Of a stretch of 64,000 nucleotides of DNA, positions 11,624 through 19,637 are shown one piece after another. The DNA lies in the NCBI RefSeq assembly GCF_013409625.1, contig NZ_JACCBF010000001.1, positions 5,335,001 to 5,399,000 of the forward strand, read 5' to 3'. A model generated the notes under the pieces. It ran no database searches. It worked only from the letters and a program-made list of their open reading frames with translations, and had not been told where the DNA came from. Position 1 is the stretch's first letter. Each line of letters begins with the position of its first letter. Origin of the DNA: Nocardioides kongjuensis. Lineage in GTDB: Bacteria; Actinomycetota; Actinomycetes; Propionibacteriales; Nocardioidaceae. The position numbers and the translations under genes are program-made.

Positions 11624-12013
11624 ATGTCCCAGCAGCCGGTGGTCGACCGATTCCTCGAGGCCGTGCGCCTCGCCCGCATCGACGAGTGCGACGACGTGTG
11701 GGCGCCGGGCGCGACCCTCGCCGCGACCGTCCCGAACTGGCGGTTCCACCGGACCGGGCCGGAGCAGATCCGCGCGACCTACCGGGGCTGGTTCGCCGAC
11801 CCGGGGCGGTTCGAGGAGTTCCGCCGCTCACCGGTGGCGGGCGGTGAGGTCGTGGAGTACCTGCTCACCTGGACCGAGCGGGGGATTCCTCACGCCGCGC
11901 ACCACCTGCACTGGCTCGAGGTCGCCGACGACCGGATCGTCGCCGACGTGGTCGTCTGCGGGGGCCGCTGGCCGGCGTCCCTGCTGGCCGAGATGGAGGC
12001 CGCGGATGCCTGA
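11624..12013 (+). CDS. SnoaL/NTF2-like domain protein
   Basis: A 129-residue protein beginning MSQQPVVDRFLEAVRLARID. The alpha+beta barrel pattern of the NTF2-like superfamily is visible: an N-terminal helix pair, a TYRGWFADPGRFEEF segment, and long C-terminal strands (GGEVVEYLLTW, RIVADVVVCGG). Such domains serve as small hydrolases, isomerases or binding domains, so no reaction can be assigned. ATG 11624 is preferred because GAGGAG lies 6 nt upstream; an in-frame ATG at 11600 is possible. Its end overlaps the next gene by 8 bp, so it starts a coupled three-gene run with the phosphotransferase and methyltransferase. Confidence 0.75.
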   Translation: MSQQPVVDRFLEAVRLARIDECDDVWAPGATLAATVPNWRFHRTGPEQIRATYRGWFADPGRFEEFRRSPVAGGEVVEYLLTWTERGIPHAAHHLHWLEVADDRIVADVVVCGGRWPASLLAEMEAADA

Positions 12014-13001
12014 GCGTCCCGTCCTCGACTCCGTCGCCGCCCTGCTCGACGGCGTGACCGATCGCGCGGCGCTCGACGCGCCGGGGAAGTCGGGAGCGGT
12101 TCTCGAGCGGGTGCGGATCGAGGGGCGCCCGTACGTCGTCAAGTACCTCGACCACGAGGCCGACTGGTCGCTGCGGGCGGCGGGGGTGCCCGGGTCCCCG
12201 ACGGTGGCGCTGTGGGAGCGGGGGATCCTCGACGCGCTGCCACACGAGATCGTCCAGCCGATCGTCGCGGTCGCCCACGACCGGGATCGGCCGACACTCT
12301 CTGTCGTGCTCATGCACGACGTGGGTCCGTGGCTGGTGCCCGCCGTCGACGAGCCGATCAGTGCCGAGCAGAACACCCGCTTCCTCGACCACATGGGCGC
12401 GCTGCACGTCACCTTCTGGGAGACGGGGCTCGACGTCGACGTCGTCACCCCGCGCAACCGCTACCTCGAGCTGTCCCCGCGGATGGCGGCCGCCGAGGCC
12501 GCGCTCGGCTCGACCCACCTCGTGCCGAGCCTGGTGGCGGAGGGCTGGCCGCGGCTGGAGTCCGTGGCGCCCCGGGCCGCGGCGGTCGTCGTCCCCCTGG
12601 TCGAGGAGCCGGACCCTCTGCTGGCAGCGCTCGCGGCGACGCCGCAGACCTTCGTCCACGGCAACTGGAAGCTCGACAACCTCGGCACCGACGATGCGGG
12701 CCGCACCGTTCTCCTCGACTGGGAGACCCCGGGCCGGGGAGCGGGCACTGCCGACCTGGCGTGGTACCTCGCCATCAACTGCCGCCGGCTGCCGGTCAGC
12801 AAGGAGCGGGCGATCGACGACTACCGCGCTGCGCTCGAGCGCCGCGGCGTCGCGACCGAGCCGTGGTGGGAGCGGCAGCTCGCGCTCGCGCTGCTCGGTG
12901 CGCTCGTGCAGTTCGGCTGGGAGAAGGCGCTGGGTGGGTACGACGACGAGCTGGCGTGGTGGGAGGAGCGAGCCGTCGAGGCGGCGCCCCTGCTGCGATG
13001 A
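12006..13001 (+). CDS. Phosphotransferase (APH)-like protein, possibly catalytically altered
   Basis: 331 residues with an APH/choline-kinase-like fold. The segment equivalent to the catalytic loop reads FVHGNWKLDNLG, followed by the metal motif VLLDWETPG. The catalytic aspartate of the usual HGD is replaced by Asn here, so the enzyme may be inactive as a classical kinase, or the nearby Asp may substitute. An N-terminal lysine region, GRPYVVKYLDHEADW, resembles the ATP-binding strand. It overlaps the SnoaL-like gene by 8 bp and the methyltransferase by 4 bp (ATGA). The substrate is unknown. Confidence 0.75.
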   Translation: MPERPVLDSVAALLDGVTDRAALDAPGKSGAVLERVRIEGRPYVVKYLDHEADWSLRAAGVPGSPTVALWERGILDALPHEIVQPIVAVAHDRDRPTLSVVLMHDVGPWLVPAVDEPISAEQNTRFLDHMGALHVTFWETGLDVDVVTPRNRYLELSPRMAAAEAALGSTHLVPSLVAEGWPRLESVAPRAAAVVVPLVEEPDPLLAALAATPQTFVHGNWKLDNLGTDDAGRTVLLDWETPGRGAGTADLAWYLAINCRRLPVSKERAIDDYRAALERRGVATEPWWERQLALALLGALVQFGWEKALGGYDDELAWWEERAVEAAPLLR

Positions 13002-13756
13002 GCGACGCGATGCGGGAGGCCTACGACGTCGCCGCGCCCGCGTGGCGCGCAGGTCCGGCACGGCTCTACGCCCGGCTGGCCGCGGCCCTGGTCGACGGCC
13101 TCGACCTGGCCGGTGCCGCGGTGCTGGACGCCGGTGCCGGCACTGGCGTGGCCGGAGACGCGGCGCGTCGAGCCGGGGCGGCGCGGGTGGTCGCGGTGGA
13201 CCTGGCCCCGGCGATCCTGCAGCGCCCGCCGGTCCTCGCGGTCGCTGCCGACCTGGCCCGCCTGCCCTTCGCCGACGGGTCCTTCGACGTCGCGCTGGCA
13301 GCCTTCAGCCTCGGCCACCTGACCGACCCGGTGCCGGTGCTCTCGGCGCTGCGCCGGGTCGCGTCCGTGCTCGCCGCCTCGGCCTTCGCGCAGGGCTGGA
13401 CGCACCCGGCCAAAGACGTCGTCGGGCAGGTGCTCGCCGCGCACGGGTACCGGCCGCCGGACTGGTACGTCGCGTTCAAGGCCGGCTCCGAGCGCCGCAT
13501 CGGCGACCCGGACCGGCTGGCCGCGCTGGTGTCCGCGGGCGGCTACGGGTCGGTCGCGGTCGACCGGGTCGAGGTCGCCACCGGCCTCGCCGATCCGGCG
13601 GACCTGGTCGCCTGGCGGCTGGGGATGGCCCACCACGCGCCCTTCGTCGCAGGCCTGCCTCCTACCGAGCGCGAGGCCCTTCGGGAGGAGGCCGCCCGGC
13701 TGCTGGACGGCGCGCCGCCGGTCGTCGTGCCGATGATCGTGGTCCGCGCACGATGA
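12998..13756 (+). CDS. SAM-dependent methyltransferase (class I)
   Basis: A 252-residue Rossmann-type methyltransferase. Motif I is AAVLDAGAGTGVAGDAARRA, the acidic residue ending strand 2 is VVAVDLAP, and the post-motif LPFADGSFDVALAAFSLGHL is typical of the UbiE/Methyltransf_11 group. It starts at the ATGA overlap with the preceding phosphotransferase-like gene. The substrate cannot be deduced; the N-terminal helix, MREAYDVAAPAWRAGPARLY, is typical of small-molecule methyltransferases. It ends 73 bp before the secreted protein gene. Confidence 0.87.
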   Translation: MSDAMREAYDVAAPAWRAGPARLYARLAAALVDGLDLAGAAVLDAGAGTGVAGDAARRAGAARVVAVDLAPAILQRPPVLAVAADLARLPFADGSFDVALAAFSLGHLTDPVPVLSALRRVASVLAASAFAQGWTHPAKDVVGQVLAAHGYRPPDWYVAFKAGSERRIGDPDRLAALVSAGGYGSVAVDRVEVATGLADPADLVAWRLGMAHHAPFVAGLPPTEREALREEAARLLDGAPPVVVPMIVVRAR

Positions 13757-13829
13757 GCCCCAAGATCGGGCATGGCCGCACGCCTCGTCGGTGCCACGCT
13801 GGACGGGTTGTCCCGACGGAGGAGGAGCC

Positions 13830-14402
13830 ATGCGCACGCGTTTCGTTCTTGGACTCGGTACGGCGGTCGCGGCCTGCGCGGTGCCCGCCGCGACCGCGGT
13901 GGCCCAGCCCATCGACAAGGGTCACTTCCACGACTCGTTCACCAGCGAGGTCTACGACTGCGACGAGACGCCGGCCCAGGACGCCATCGACGTCGAGGGC
14001 AGCTTCGTGCTCAACCAGCGCGGCTCGTCGCCGTTCCCGTACTACCGCGAGAGCGTGCACGGCTCGGTCGTGACGACCAACCTCGACACGGGAGGCACGT
14101 TCACCAACGTCTTCTCGGCCAGCAGCCGGGACCACACCATCGTCGACAACGGCGATGGCACCATCACGATCACGGTGTTCGCCTCGGGCGGGTCCCGCTA
14201 CTACGGCGCGGCCGGGACGCTTGTGCTCAAGGACCCCGGGCAGACCCGCTTCGCGTTCGACATCGACTACAACGGCACGCCGGGCGATCCCGAGGACGAC
14301 GTCGAGGTGCCGGACTCGTTCCGTGTCGTGAGGTCGTCCACGGGGCACAGCGACTTCTCCGACCGCGACTTCTGCGCCGACCTGGTGCAGTTCACCTCGT
14401 AG
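13830..14402 (+). CDS. Secreted hypothetical protein
   Basis: A 190-residue protein with a clear Sec signal peptide (MRTRFVLGLGTAVAACAVPA then ATAVAQ, cleavage near residue 26). The mature part is beta-rich with two cysteines (in YDCDETP and DFCADLV), likely a disulfide. No enzyme motif is seen. ATG 13830 is chosen because the ribosome site GGAGGAGG lies just upstream; an in-frame ATG at 13791 would mask the signal peptide. The 3' end overlaps the convergent SARP gene by 11 bp. I do not recognise the family; similar exported small proteins are common in Nocardioidaceae. Confidence 0.8.
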   Translation: MRTRFVLGLGTAVAACAVPAATAVAQPIDKGHFHDSFTSEVYDCDETPAQDAIDVEGSFVLNQRGSSPFPYYRESVHGSVVTTNLDTGGTFTNVFSASSRDHTIVDNGDGTITITVFASGGSRYYGAAGTLVLKDPGQTRFAFDIDYNGTPGDPEDDVEVPDSFRVVRSSTGHSDFSDRDFCADLVQFTS

Positions 14403-17400
14403 CTGCTGAACGCTCGACGGCCGCTGCCAGCTGCTCGGCGCGGGTCAGCCAGCGGTCCTCCCCGAGTGCAGCGCCGGTGCTGGCGGCCCACCACCAGGCC
14501 TCGATCCCGACCGCGTGCTCGACCCGGCCGAGGTCGCGCCACGCCGCCGCCCGGTCGACCGGCTCGCCGAGCGCGTGCGCGGCCCGGTGGACCAGGAGTC
14601 GGGCGCAGGCGTCGTAGCGGGGAACCCCGGCGGCCGCAGCGGCGTCGGCGAGGGCCTGGGCCACTGCGAGGGCGGGCTCCGGTTCCTCGCGCAGCAGGTG
14701 GACCTGTGCCTGCAGCAGCTGCAGCTTCATCGCCAGTCGCCACCCGAACACGAGGTCGCCGACCAGGGTCGCGCGGGCCCGGTCGAGCAGCGCGGCGGCG
14801 GCGTCGGGGTCGCCCGCGCGCAGCCGCTCCTCGGCCAGGTCCTCGAGCGCGGCGACCAGCACCTCCGGGATCACGACACCGTCGACCGCCTCCTCGGCCG
14901 CCTGCTGGTGGGCGTCGACGCCAGCCGCGACGTCGCCGAGGTTGCGCAGCACCCAGCCGGAGAAGTTCACCCCGCGCCCGGCGAAGCGGGGGACGTCGCG
15001 GCGCTCGACCTCGGTCGTGTAGCCGCGGAAGCAGGCCAGCGCCTCCGCGGCCCGGCCCGCGACGGCGAGGGTGTGCCCGGTGAACAGCAGCGCGTGCAGC
15101 GAAGCGGCCGTGTGCGCGACGCCGACCCCCGGCCGGGTCGCGGGCCGGAGCAGGGCCAGTGCGGCGTCGACCTCGCTGCGGTGCGCATGCAGCACCCCGA
15201 GCCAGGCCGCTGCCTCGATCCGGTCCTCGCCGGTCGCCTCGACCAGGGCGGTGCCGAGCCGCTCCCGGGCCCGGTCGAGCTCGCCGCGGGCGTGCAGGAT
15301 CCGCCCGGACGCGACCAGGCAGCGGGTGCGCGACGCAACGTCGTCCGCCGCCAGCGTCCCGTCCTCGGCGTACGACGCGGCGTCGTCGAAGCGCCGGTCG
15401 AAGTACGCCGCCCACGCCGCCGTCTCCCAGCGCATCGGCCCGGAACGGGTGGCCGCGAGCGCGTCCTCCTCGGCATCGCGGTAGCGCCGACGCCGGATCC
15501 GGACCCGGGCCCGGGCGAGGAGGGTGTCGTCGTCGGCCGCCAGCGCGAGCGACTGGTCGAGCAGGTCCTCGGCGGTCGCGTGGTCGAAGCGCTCCGCGGC
15601 CCGGCCGGCGGCCGTGCGCAGCGCCCGCGCCGCGAGCTCCCCGTCGCCGCCGAGTCGGGCGTGCTCGGCGACGGTGGCCGGGTCGGCGTCGTGGCGTCGG
15701 GCGAACGCCCGCCCTGCCTCGCGGTGCAGGAGCGCGGCCCGGCCGGCGGTGGTACCGGAGACGAGGGCGGTGCGGACCAGGTCGTGCCGGAACCGCAGCC
15801 GGCCCGCGACCTCGACCAGCAGGCCGCTGCGAGCCGCGCGCTCGGCGTCGGTCAGGACGGCCAGGGTGCTGCGCCCGAGGATGCCTGCGAGCAGGTCGAT
15901 GTCGAGGTCGCCGCCCAGGACGGCGGCGGTGCGCACCAGCTCGCCGGCGGAGCCCAGGTCGTCGCAGCGGGCGGTCACCGCGGCGACGAGGGACTCCGGT
16001 AGGTCGCCGGACGGCGCCGACGCCAGCTCGGCGAGGAAGAGCGGGTGGCCGCCCGAGCGCGCGTACAGCTCGTCGGCTCGCCGTTCGCCGACCAGCGCCG
16101 CGACGTGCGTCCGGTCCAGCGGACCGAGCCCGACGTGGTCGGTGGCGGGGAGGTCGTTGCCCTCCGCCGGGCGGGCCCCGAGCACGACGACGAGGGGGAG
16201 CGGACGGCGACGCAGGTGGGCCAGCCAGTCGGCCAGCGTCGGTCCGGCCAGGTGCGCGTCGTCGACGACCAGGACGAGCGGACGGTCCGCGGCGATCCGC
16301 GCGAGGGCACGGGTGAGCGCGGCGTAGAGCACGGACGGCCCGAGGGCGGGGTCGACGGAGCGGGCGGCGTCCGTGGAGCCGAGCAGGGCCTCGTGGTCGG
16401 CGTCGTCCAGGTGCTCGGCCAGGGCTGACAGGACGACGTCGAGCGGTGCCGCCCGATCGAGGGGACCGCAGGTCCCGAGCAGCACCCGGTCGCCCGCCGT
16501 ACGACGAGATGCGGCCCAGCTGGTCAGCAGGGTGGTCTTCCCGATCCCGGCCTCGCCGGACACCACGGCGACCCGCGGCGCGTGGTCGGCGACAGCCCTG
16601 GTGACCAGCGAGTCGAGGTGCGCGAGCTGGCTGTCCCTGCCCACGAGCGCGGGCACGTGGGTCGCGGACCGGACGACCGGCAGCTCCCCGCGCAGGATCG
16701 CGGTGTGCAGCGCCGCCGTCTCCTCGTCGGGGTCGACGCCGAGCTGATCGGCCAGGGTCTCGCGCAGCGCGGCGTGCACCGCGAGCGCCTGGGCCGGGCG
16801 GCCCGACGCCGCGTGGGCCCGCATCGCCGTGCGAGCGGCCTGCTCGTCGAGCGGGTCCTCGACCAGGTCCGCCGTGGCCAGCTCCAGGGCGTCGCGCCAC
16901 TCGCCGGCCGCCAGCAGGCTGCTCGCCGCGACCCGGCGGGCGCGCTGCACCAGCCGCACCGCCGCCGCCTGCTCGGCCGCGGCCCACGCCGCCTCGGGCC
17001 GCACCTCCGGCACCGGTCCTCGCAGCAGCGCGAGCACCGCCCGGGCCGCCGCGGTCGCCGCCCCCGGCTGCCCGGCCGCGTGGCGGCGCTCCGCCTCCCG
17101 GGTCACCGCGTCCAGCTCGACCAGGTCGCACCAGTCGGCGTGCAGGCGGTAGCCGCGGTCGGTCCGCTCGAGGCGCTCGCGACCCAGCAGGCGTCGTACC
17201 CGGCTCGCGAGGACCGCGACCTGGTCGCCGGGGCGCCGCGGCTGGTCGTCGCCCCAGAGCGCGTCGACGGCGGCCTCGACCGGGACGCTCGCCCCGCGGG
17301 CGAGCGCCAGCAGCAGGAGGAACCCGCGGGCCTTCCTGTCCAGCTGTGCGACGTCGAAGCCGTCGACGGTGAGTTCCCCGAGCACACGCACGGCGAGTGC

Positions 17401-17406
17401 GCTCAC
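14392..17406 (-). CDS. AfsR/SARP-type regulator with BTAD, AAA ATPase and TPR-like domains
   Basis: About 1004 residues. The N-terminus is an OmpR-type winged helix (RVLGELTVDGFDVAQLDRKA and RRPGDQVAVLASRVRRLLG). Next comes the bacterial transcriptional activation domain (about residues 90-235), then a P-loop ATPase with Walker A SGEAGIGKTTLL and a Walker B-like LVLVVDDAHL, and a long helical repeat region to the end. No C-terminal LuxR helix-turn-helix is present, so DNA binding would rely on the N-terminal wing. Start GTG 17406 is chosen since the -10 box TAGGAT lies 7 nt upstream. Such proteins activate secondary metabolism or stress genes; the target here is unknown, and the cupin gene upstream is a candidate. 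Confidence 0.88.
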   Translation of the reverse strand: MSALAVRVLGELTVDGFDVAQLDRKARGFLLLLALARGASVPVEAAVDALWGDDQPRRPGDQVAVLASRVRRLLGRERLERTDRGYRLHADWCDLVELDAVTREAERRHAAGQPGAATAAARAVLALLRGPVPEVRPEAAWAAAEQAAAVRLVQRARRVAASSLLAAGEWRDALELATADLVEDPLDEQAARTAMRAHAASGRPAQALAVHAALRETLADQLGVDPDEETAALHTAILRGELPVVRSATHVPALVGRDSQLAHLDSLVTRAVADHAPRVAVVSGEAGIGKTTLLTSWAASRRTAGDRVLLGTCGPLDRAAPLDVVLSALAEHLDDADHEALLGSTDAARSVDPALGPSVLYAALTRALARIAADRPLVLVVDDAHLAGPTLADWLAHLRRRPLPLVVVLGARPAEGNDLPATDHVGLGPLDRTHVAALVGERRADELYARSGGHPLFLAELASAPSGDLPESLVAAVTARCDDLGSAGELVRTAAVLGGDLDIDLLAGILGRSTLAVLTDAERAARSGLLVEVAGRLRFRHDLVRTALVSGTTAGRAALLHREAGRAFARRHDADPATVAEHARLGGDGELAARALRTAAGRAAERFDHATAEDLLDQSLALAADDDTLLARARVRIRRRRYRDAEEDALAATRSGPMRWETAAWAAYFDRRFDDAASYAEDGTLAADDVASRTRCLVASGRILHARGELDRARERLGTALVEATGEDRIEAAAWLGVLHAHRSEVDAALALLRPATRPGVGVAHTAASLHALLFTGHTLAVAGRAAEALACFRGYTTEVERRDVPRFAGRGVNFSGWVLRNLGDVAAGVDAHQQAAEEAVDGVVIPEVLVAALEDLAEERLRAGDPDAAAALLDRARATLVGDLVFGWRLAMKLQLLQAQVHLLREEPEPALAVAQALADAAAAAGVPRYDACARLLVHRAAHALGEPVDRAAAWRDLGRVEHAVGIEAWWWAASTGAALGEDRWLTRAEQLAAAVERSAATR

Positions 17407-17413
17407 ACGCGCC

Positions 17414-17419
17414 ATCCTA
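17414..17419 (-). promoter_or_regulatory. -10 box TAGGAT, leaderless promoter of the SARP regulator
   Basis: On the minus strand TAGGAT is followed by 7 nt and then GTG 17406. The box overlaps the in-frame ATG at 17415, which is why the GTG is preferred as the start. Confidence 0.5.
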
Positions 17420-17438
17420 GGCCGCGCGAGCGCCCGGC

Positions 17439-17825
17439 TCAGGGCTTCGCGTAGTTCGAGGCTCCCCACCAGTCGACGACCACGACCGGCTCGTCGCCGA
17501 TCACCCAGGCGTCGTGGCCCTCCGGCAGCGAGGTCACGTCACCGGGGCGGGCGACCAGCTCGGTGCCGTCGGCCATCAGGATCCCGAGCTCGCCGCTGAC
17601 GTGGTACTGGAAGTGCGGTGCCTCGCACAGGTCGGTGCCGGCGATCGGCTTCACGTGCTCGGACCACCGCCAGCCCGGCTGCAGGACCAGCCGGCCGATC
17701 GGCGTGCCGCCGACGGTGAGGATCTCGGCGACGCCGCGCTCGAACGAGCGGGTCTCGTCGGGGGTGCCGAAGCTCTTGTGCTCGGTCCGCTGCGTGCTGG
17801 CCGGGTGCTGGTGGTCGATGCTCAT
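17439..17825 (-). CDS. Cupin-domain protein
   Basis: A 128-residue single-domain cupin beginning MSIDHQHPASTQRTEHKSFG. Cupin motifs are seen as WRWSEHVKPIAGTDLCEAPH then FQYHVSGELGILMADG, and PGDVTSLPEGHDAWVIG. The His residues needed for metal binding are present. ATG 17825 has a CAGGAGA site upstream. It lies just upstream of, and in the same direction as, the SARP regulator, and is divergent from the succinate-semialdehyde dehydrogenase. Cupins of this class in actinobacteria are often annotated only as cupin-domain proteins; substrate unknown. Confidence 0.8.
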   Translation of the reverse strand: MSIDHQHPASTQRTEHKSFGTPDETRSFERGVAEILTVGGTPIGRLVLQPGWRWSEHVKPIAGTDLCEAPHFQYHVSGELGILMADGTELVARPGDVTSLPEGHDAWVIGDEPVVVVDWWGASNYAKP

Positions 17826-17993
17826 CGCGGTCTCCTGGTGCTCGGGGGCGACGCCTCTCGTCGCCGTGCCGACGAGCCTGCGCCGACCCACTTGCAGCCG
17901 GTTTGCAGCGGATCCGGCCCCCTTGACACGGGGGATGGATGTGTAAAGCGGCACATCTGCTACCGATCAGTAGATTCGGTGACTGCGGTCACC

Positions 17994-17999
17994 TACCCT
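17994..17999 (+). promoter_or_regulatory. -10 box TACCCT, leaderless promoter of the SSADH gene
   Basis: TACCCT ends 6 nt before ATG 18006. A TTGACA further upstream at 17923-17928 is badly spaced for this box and is not taken as its -35 element. Confidence 0.55.
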
Positions 18000-18005
18000 C
18001 GTCCC

Positions 18006-19637
18006 ATGAGCGAAGCGATTCCCGGCTCCGGCGCGTCTTCCGACGGCCCGGTCGTTGACGGTCCGCACGACCCCGAGCACGACCCGCGGGCGTCCTACGC
18101 CCTCGAGCCGGAGTACGTCGCCCGGCTGACCGACCGGATCCTCTCGACGACGGGTGCGACCAGCCAGGTCTTCTCGCCGATCAACGGCGCCCCGGTCGCC
18201 AACATCCCGCAGTCGAGCACCGACGACGTCGCCGAGGCGTTCCGCCGTGCGCGGGTCGCGCAGGCCGCGTGGGCGCGGGTGTCCGTCGACGAGCGGGCCC
18301 GGATCCTGCACCGGCTGCACGACATCGTGCTCGACCGCCAGGCCGAGATCATGGACCTGATCCAGCTCGAGTCCGGCAAGGCCCGCAAGCACGCCTTCGA
18401 CGAGCCGCTGCACATCGCGCTCACCGCGCGCTACTACGCCCGCACCGCCCACCAGCACCTCGACACCCAGCGCCGCCCGGGCGTCGTGCCCGTGCTCACC
18501 AGGGTCGAGCTCAACCGGGTGCCCAAGGGCGTCGTCGGCATCATCTCGCCGTGGAACTACCCGTTCACGATGGCGCTGTGCGACGGCCTCCCCGCCCTGC
18601 TCGCCGGCAACGCCGTGGTCGCCAAGCCCGACGCCCAGACCATGCTGTCCGCGCTGCTCGGCGCCCAGCTGCTCGAGGACGCCGGCTTCCCGCGCGACCT
18701 GTGGCAGGTCGTGGCCGGACCCGGCCGTGAGCTCGGTACGCCGATCATCCAGCGCGCCGACTACATCTGCTTCACCGGCTCCACCGCCACCGGCAAGATC
18801 ATCGCCAAGCAGGCGGCCGAGCGGCTGATCGGCTGCTCGCTCGAGCTCGGCGGCAAGAACCCGATCCTCGTGCTGCGCGACGCCGACGTCGAGCGAGCCG
18901 CCGAGGGCGCCGTGCGTGCCTGCTTCTCCAACGCCGGCCAGCTGTGCGTCTCCACCGAGCGGATGTTCGTCGCCGACGCCGTCTACGACCGCTTCGTCGA
19001 GCGCTTCGTCGCCCGCACCAAGGCGATGAGCCTCGGCGCGACGATGGACTGGGACGCCGACATGGGCACCCTGATCTCGGCCGACCAGCTCGAGACGGTC
19101 ACCGCCCACGTGGAGGACGCGGTCGCCAAGGGTGCCCGGGTGCTCGCCGGCGGCAAGGCGCGGCCCGACCTGGCGCCGTACTACTTCGAGCCGACCATCC
19201 TCGAGGGCGTCACCCCGGAGATGACCTGCTTCGGCAACGAGACCTTCGGGCCGGTCGTGTCGATCTACCGGTTCCACGACGAGGCCGACGCGATCGCCCG
19301 CGCCAACGACGGCGAGTACGGCCTCAACGGCTCGGTCTACACCCGCGACACCGTCCGCGGCCGCGCGATCGCCCGCCAGGTCAAGTGCGGCACGGTCAAC
19401 GTCAACGAGGCCTTCGGCGCGACCTTCGCCAGCATCGACGCCCCGATGGGCGGCATGCGTGAGTCCGGCATGGGCCGGCGCCAGGGCAGCGAGGGCATCC
19501 ACCGCTACACCGAGACCCAGTCGGTCGCGACGCAGCGGCTGATCCGGTTCGGCCCGATGCTCGGCATGTCCGACGAGGGCTACGCCAAGTTCATGACCGC
19601 CTCGCTGCGGCTGATGGACAAGCTGGGCCGCGCATGA
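18006..19637 (+). CDS. gabD2: Succinate-semialdehyde dehydrogenase (NADP+ type)
   Basis: A 543-residue aldehyde dehydrogenase similar in layout to mycobacterial GabD2. The catalytic Glu is in CSLELGGKNPILVL and the catalytic Cys in SNAGQLCVSTERM. The phosphate-binding motif is FTGSTATGKIIAKQ and the N-terminal stretch includes IISPWNYPFTMALCDGLPAL. A non-conserved N-terminal extension of about 35 residues (acidic, Pro-rich) precedes the domain. It would convert succinic semialdehyde to succinate. The stop overlaps the start of the GMC oxidoreductase (ATGA), so they are co-translated. Substrate identity within the ALDH family is an inference from overall similarity. Confidence 0.85.
   Translation: MSEAIPGSGASSDGPVVDGPHDPEHDPRASYALEPEYVARLTDRILSTTGATSQVFSPINGAPVANIPQSSTDDVAEAFRRARVAQAAWARVSVDERARILHRLHDIVLDRQAEIMDLIQLESGKARKHAFDEPLHIALTARYYARTAHQHLDTQRRPGVVPVLTRVELNRVPKGVVGIISPWNYPFTMALCDGLPALLAGNAVVAKPDAQTMLSALLGAQLLEDAGFPRDLWQVVAGPGRELGTPIIQRADYICFTGSTATGKIIAKQAAERLIGCSLELGGKNPILVLRDADVERAAEGAVRACFSNAGQLCVSTERMFVADAVYDRFVERFVARTKAMSLGATMDWDADMGTLISADQLETVTAHVEDAVAKGARVLAGGKARPDLAPYYFEPTILEGVTPEMTCFGNETFGPVVSIYRFHDEADAIARANDGEYGLNGSVYTRDTVRGRAIARQVKCGTVNVNEAFGATFASIDAPMGGMRESGMGRRQGSEGIHRYTETQSVATQRLIRFGPMLGMSDEGYAKFMTASLRLMDKLGRA

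Noticed and set aside
14267..17131. Long frame of 954 codons in another frame over the SARP gene
   Set aside because: Composition is Arg/Gly/Pro-rich, and the SARP frame carries clear wHTH and Walker motifs.
17923..17928. TTGACA as a sigma-70 -35 element for the SSADH gene
   Set aside because: No -10 box lies 16-18 bp downstream, and the leaderless TACCCT box next to the ATG explains the start better.
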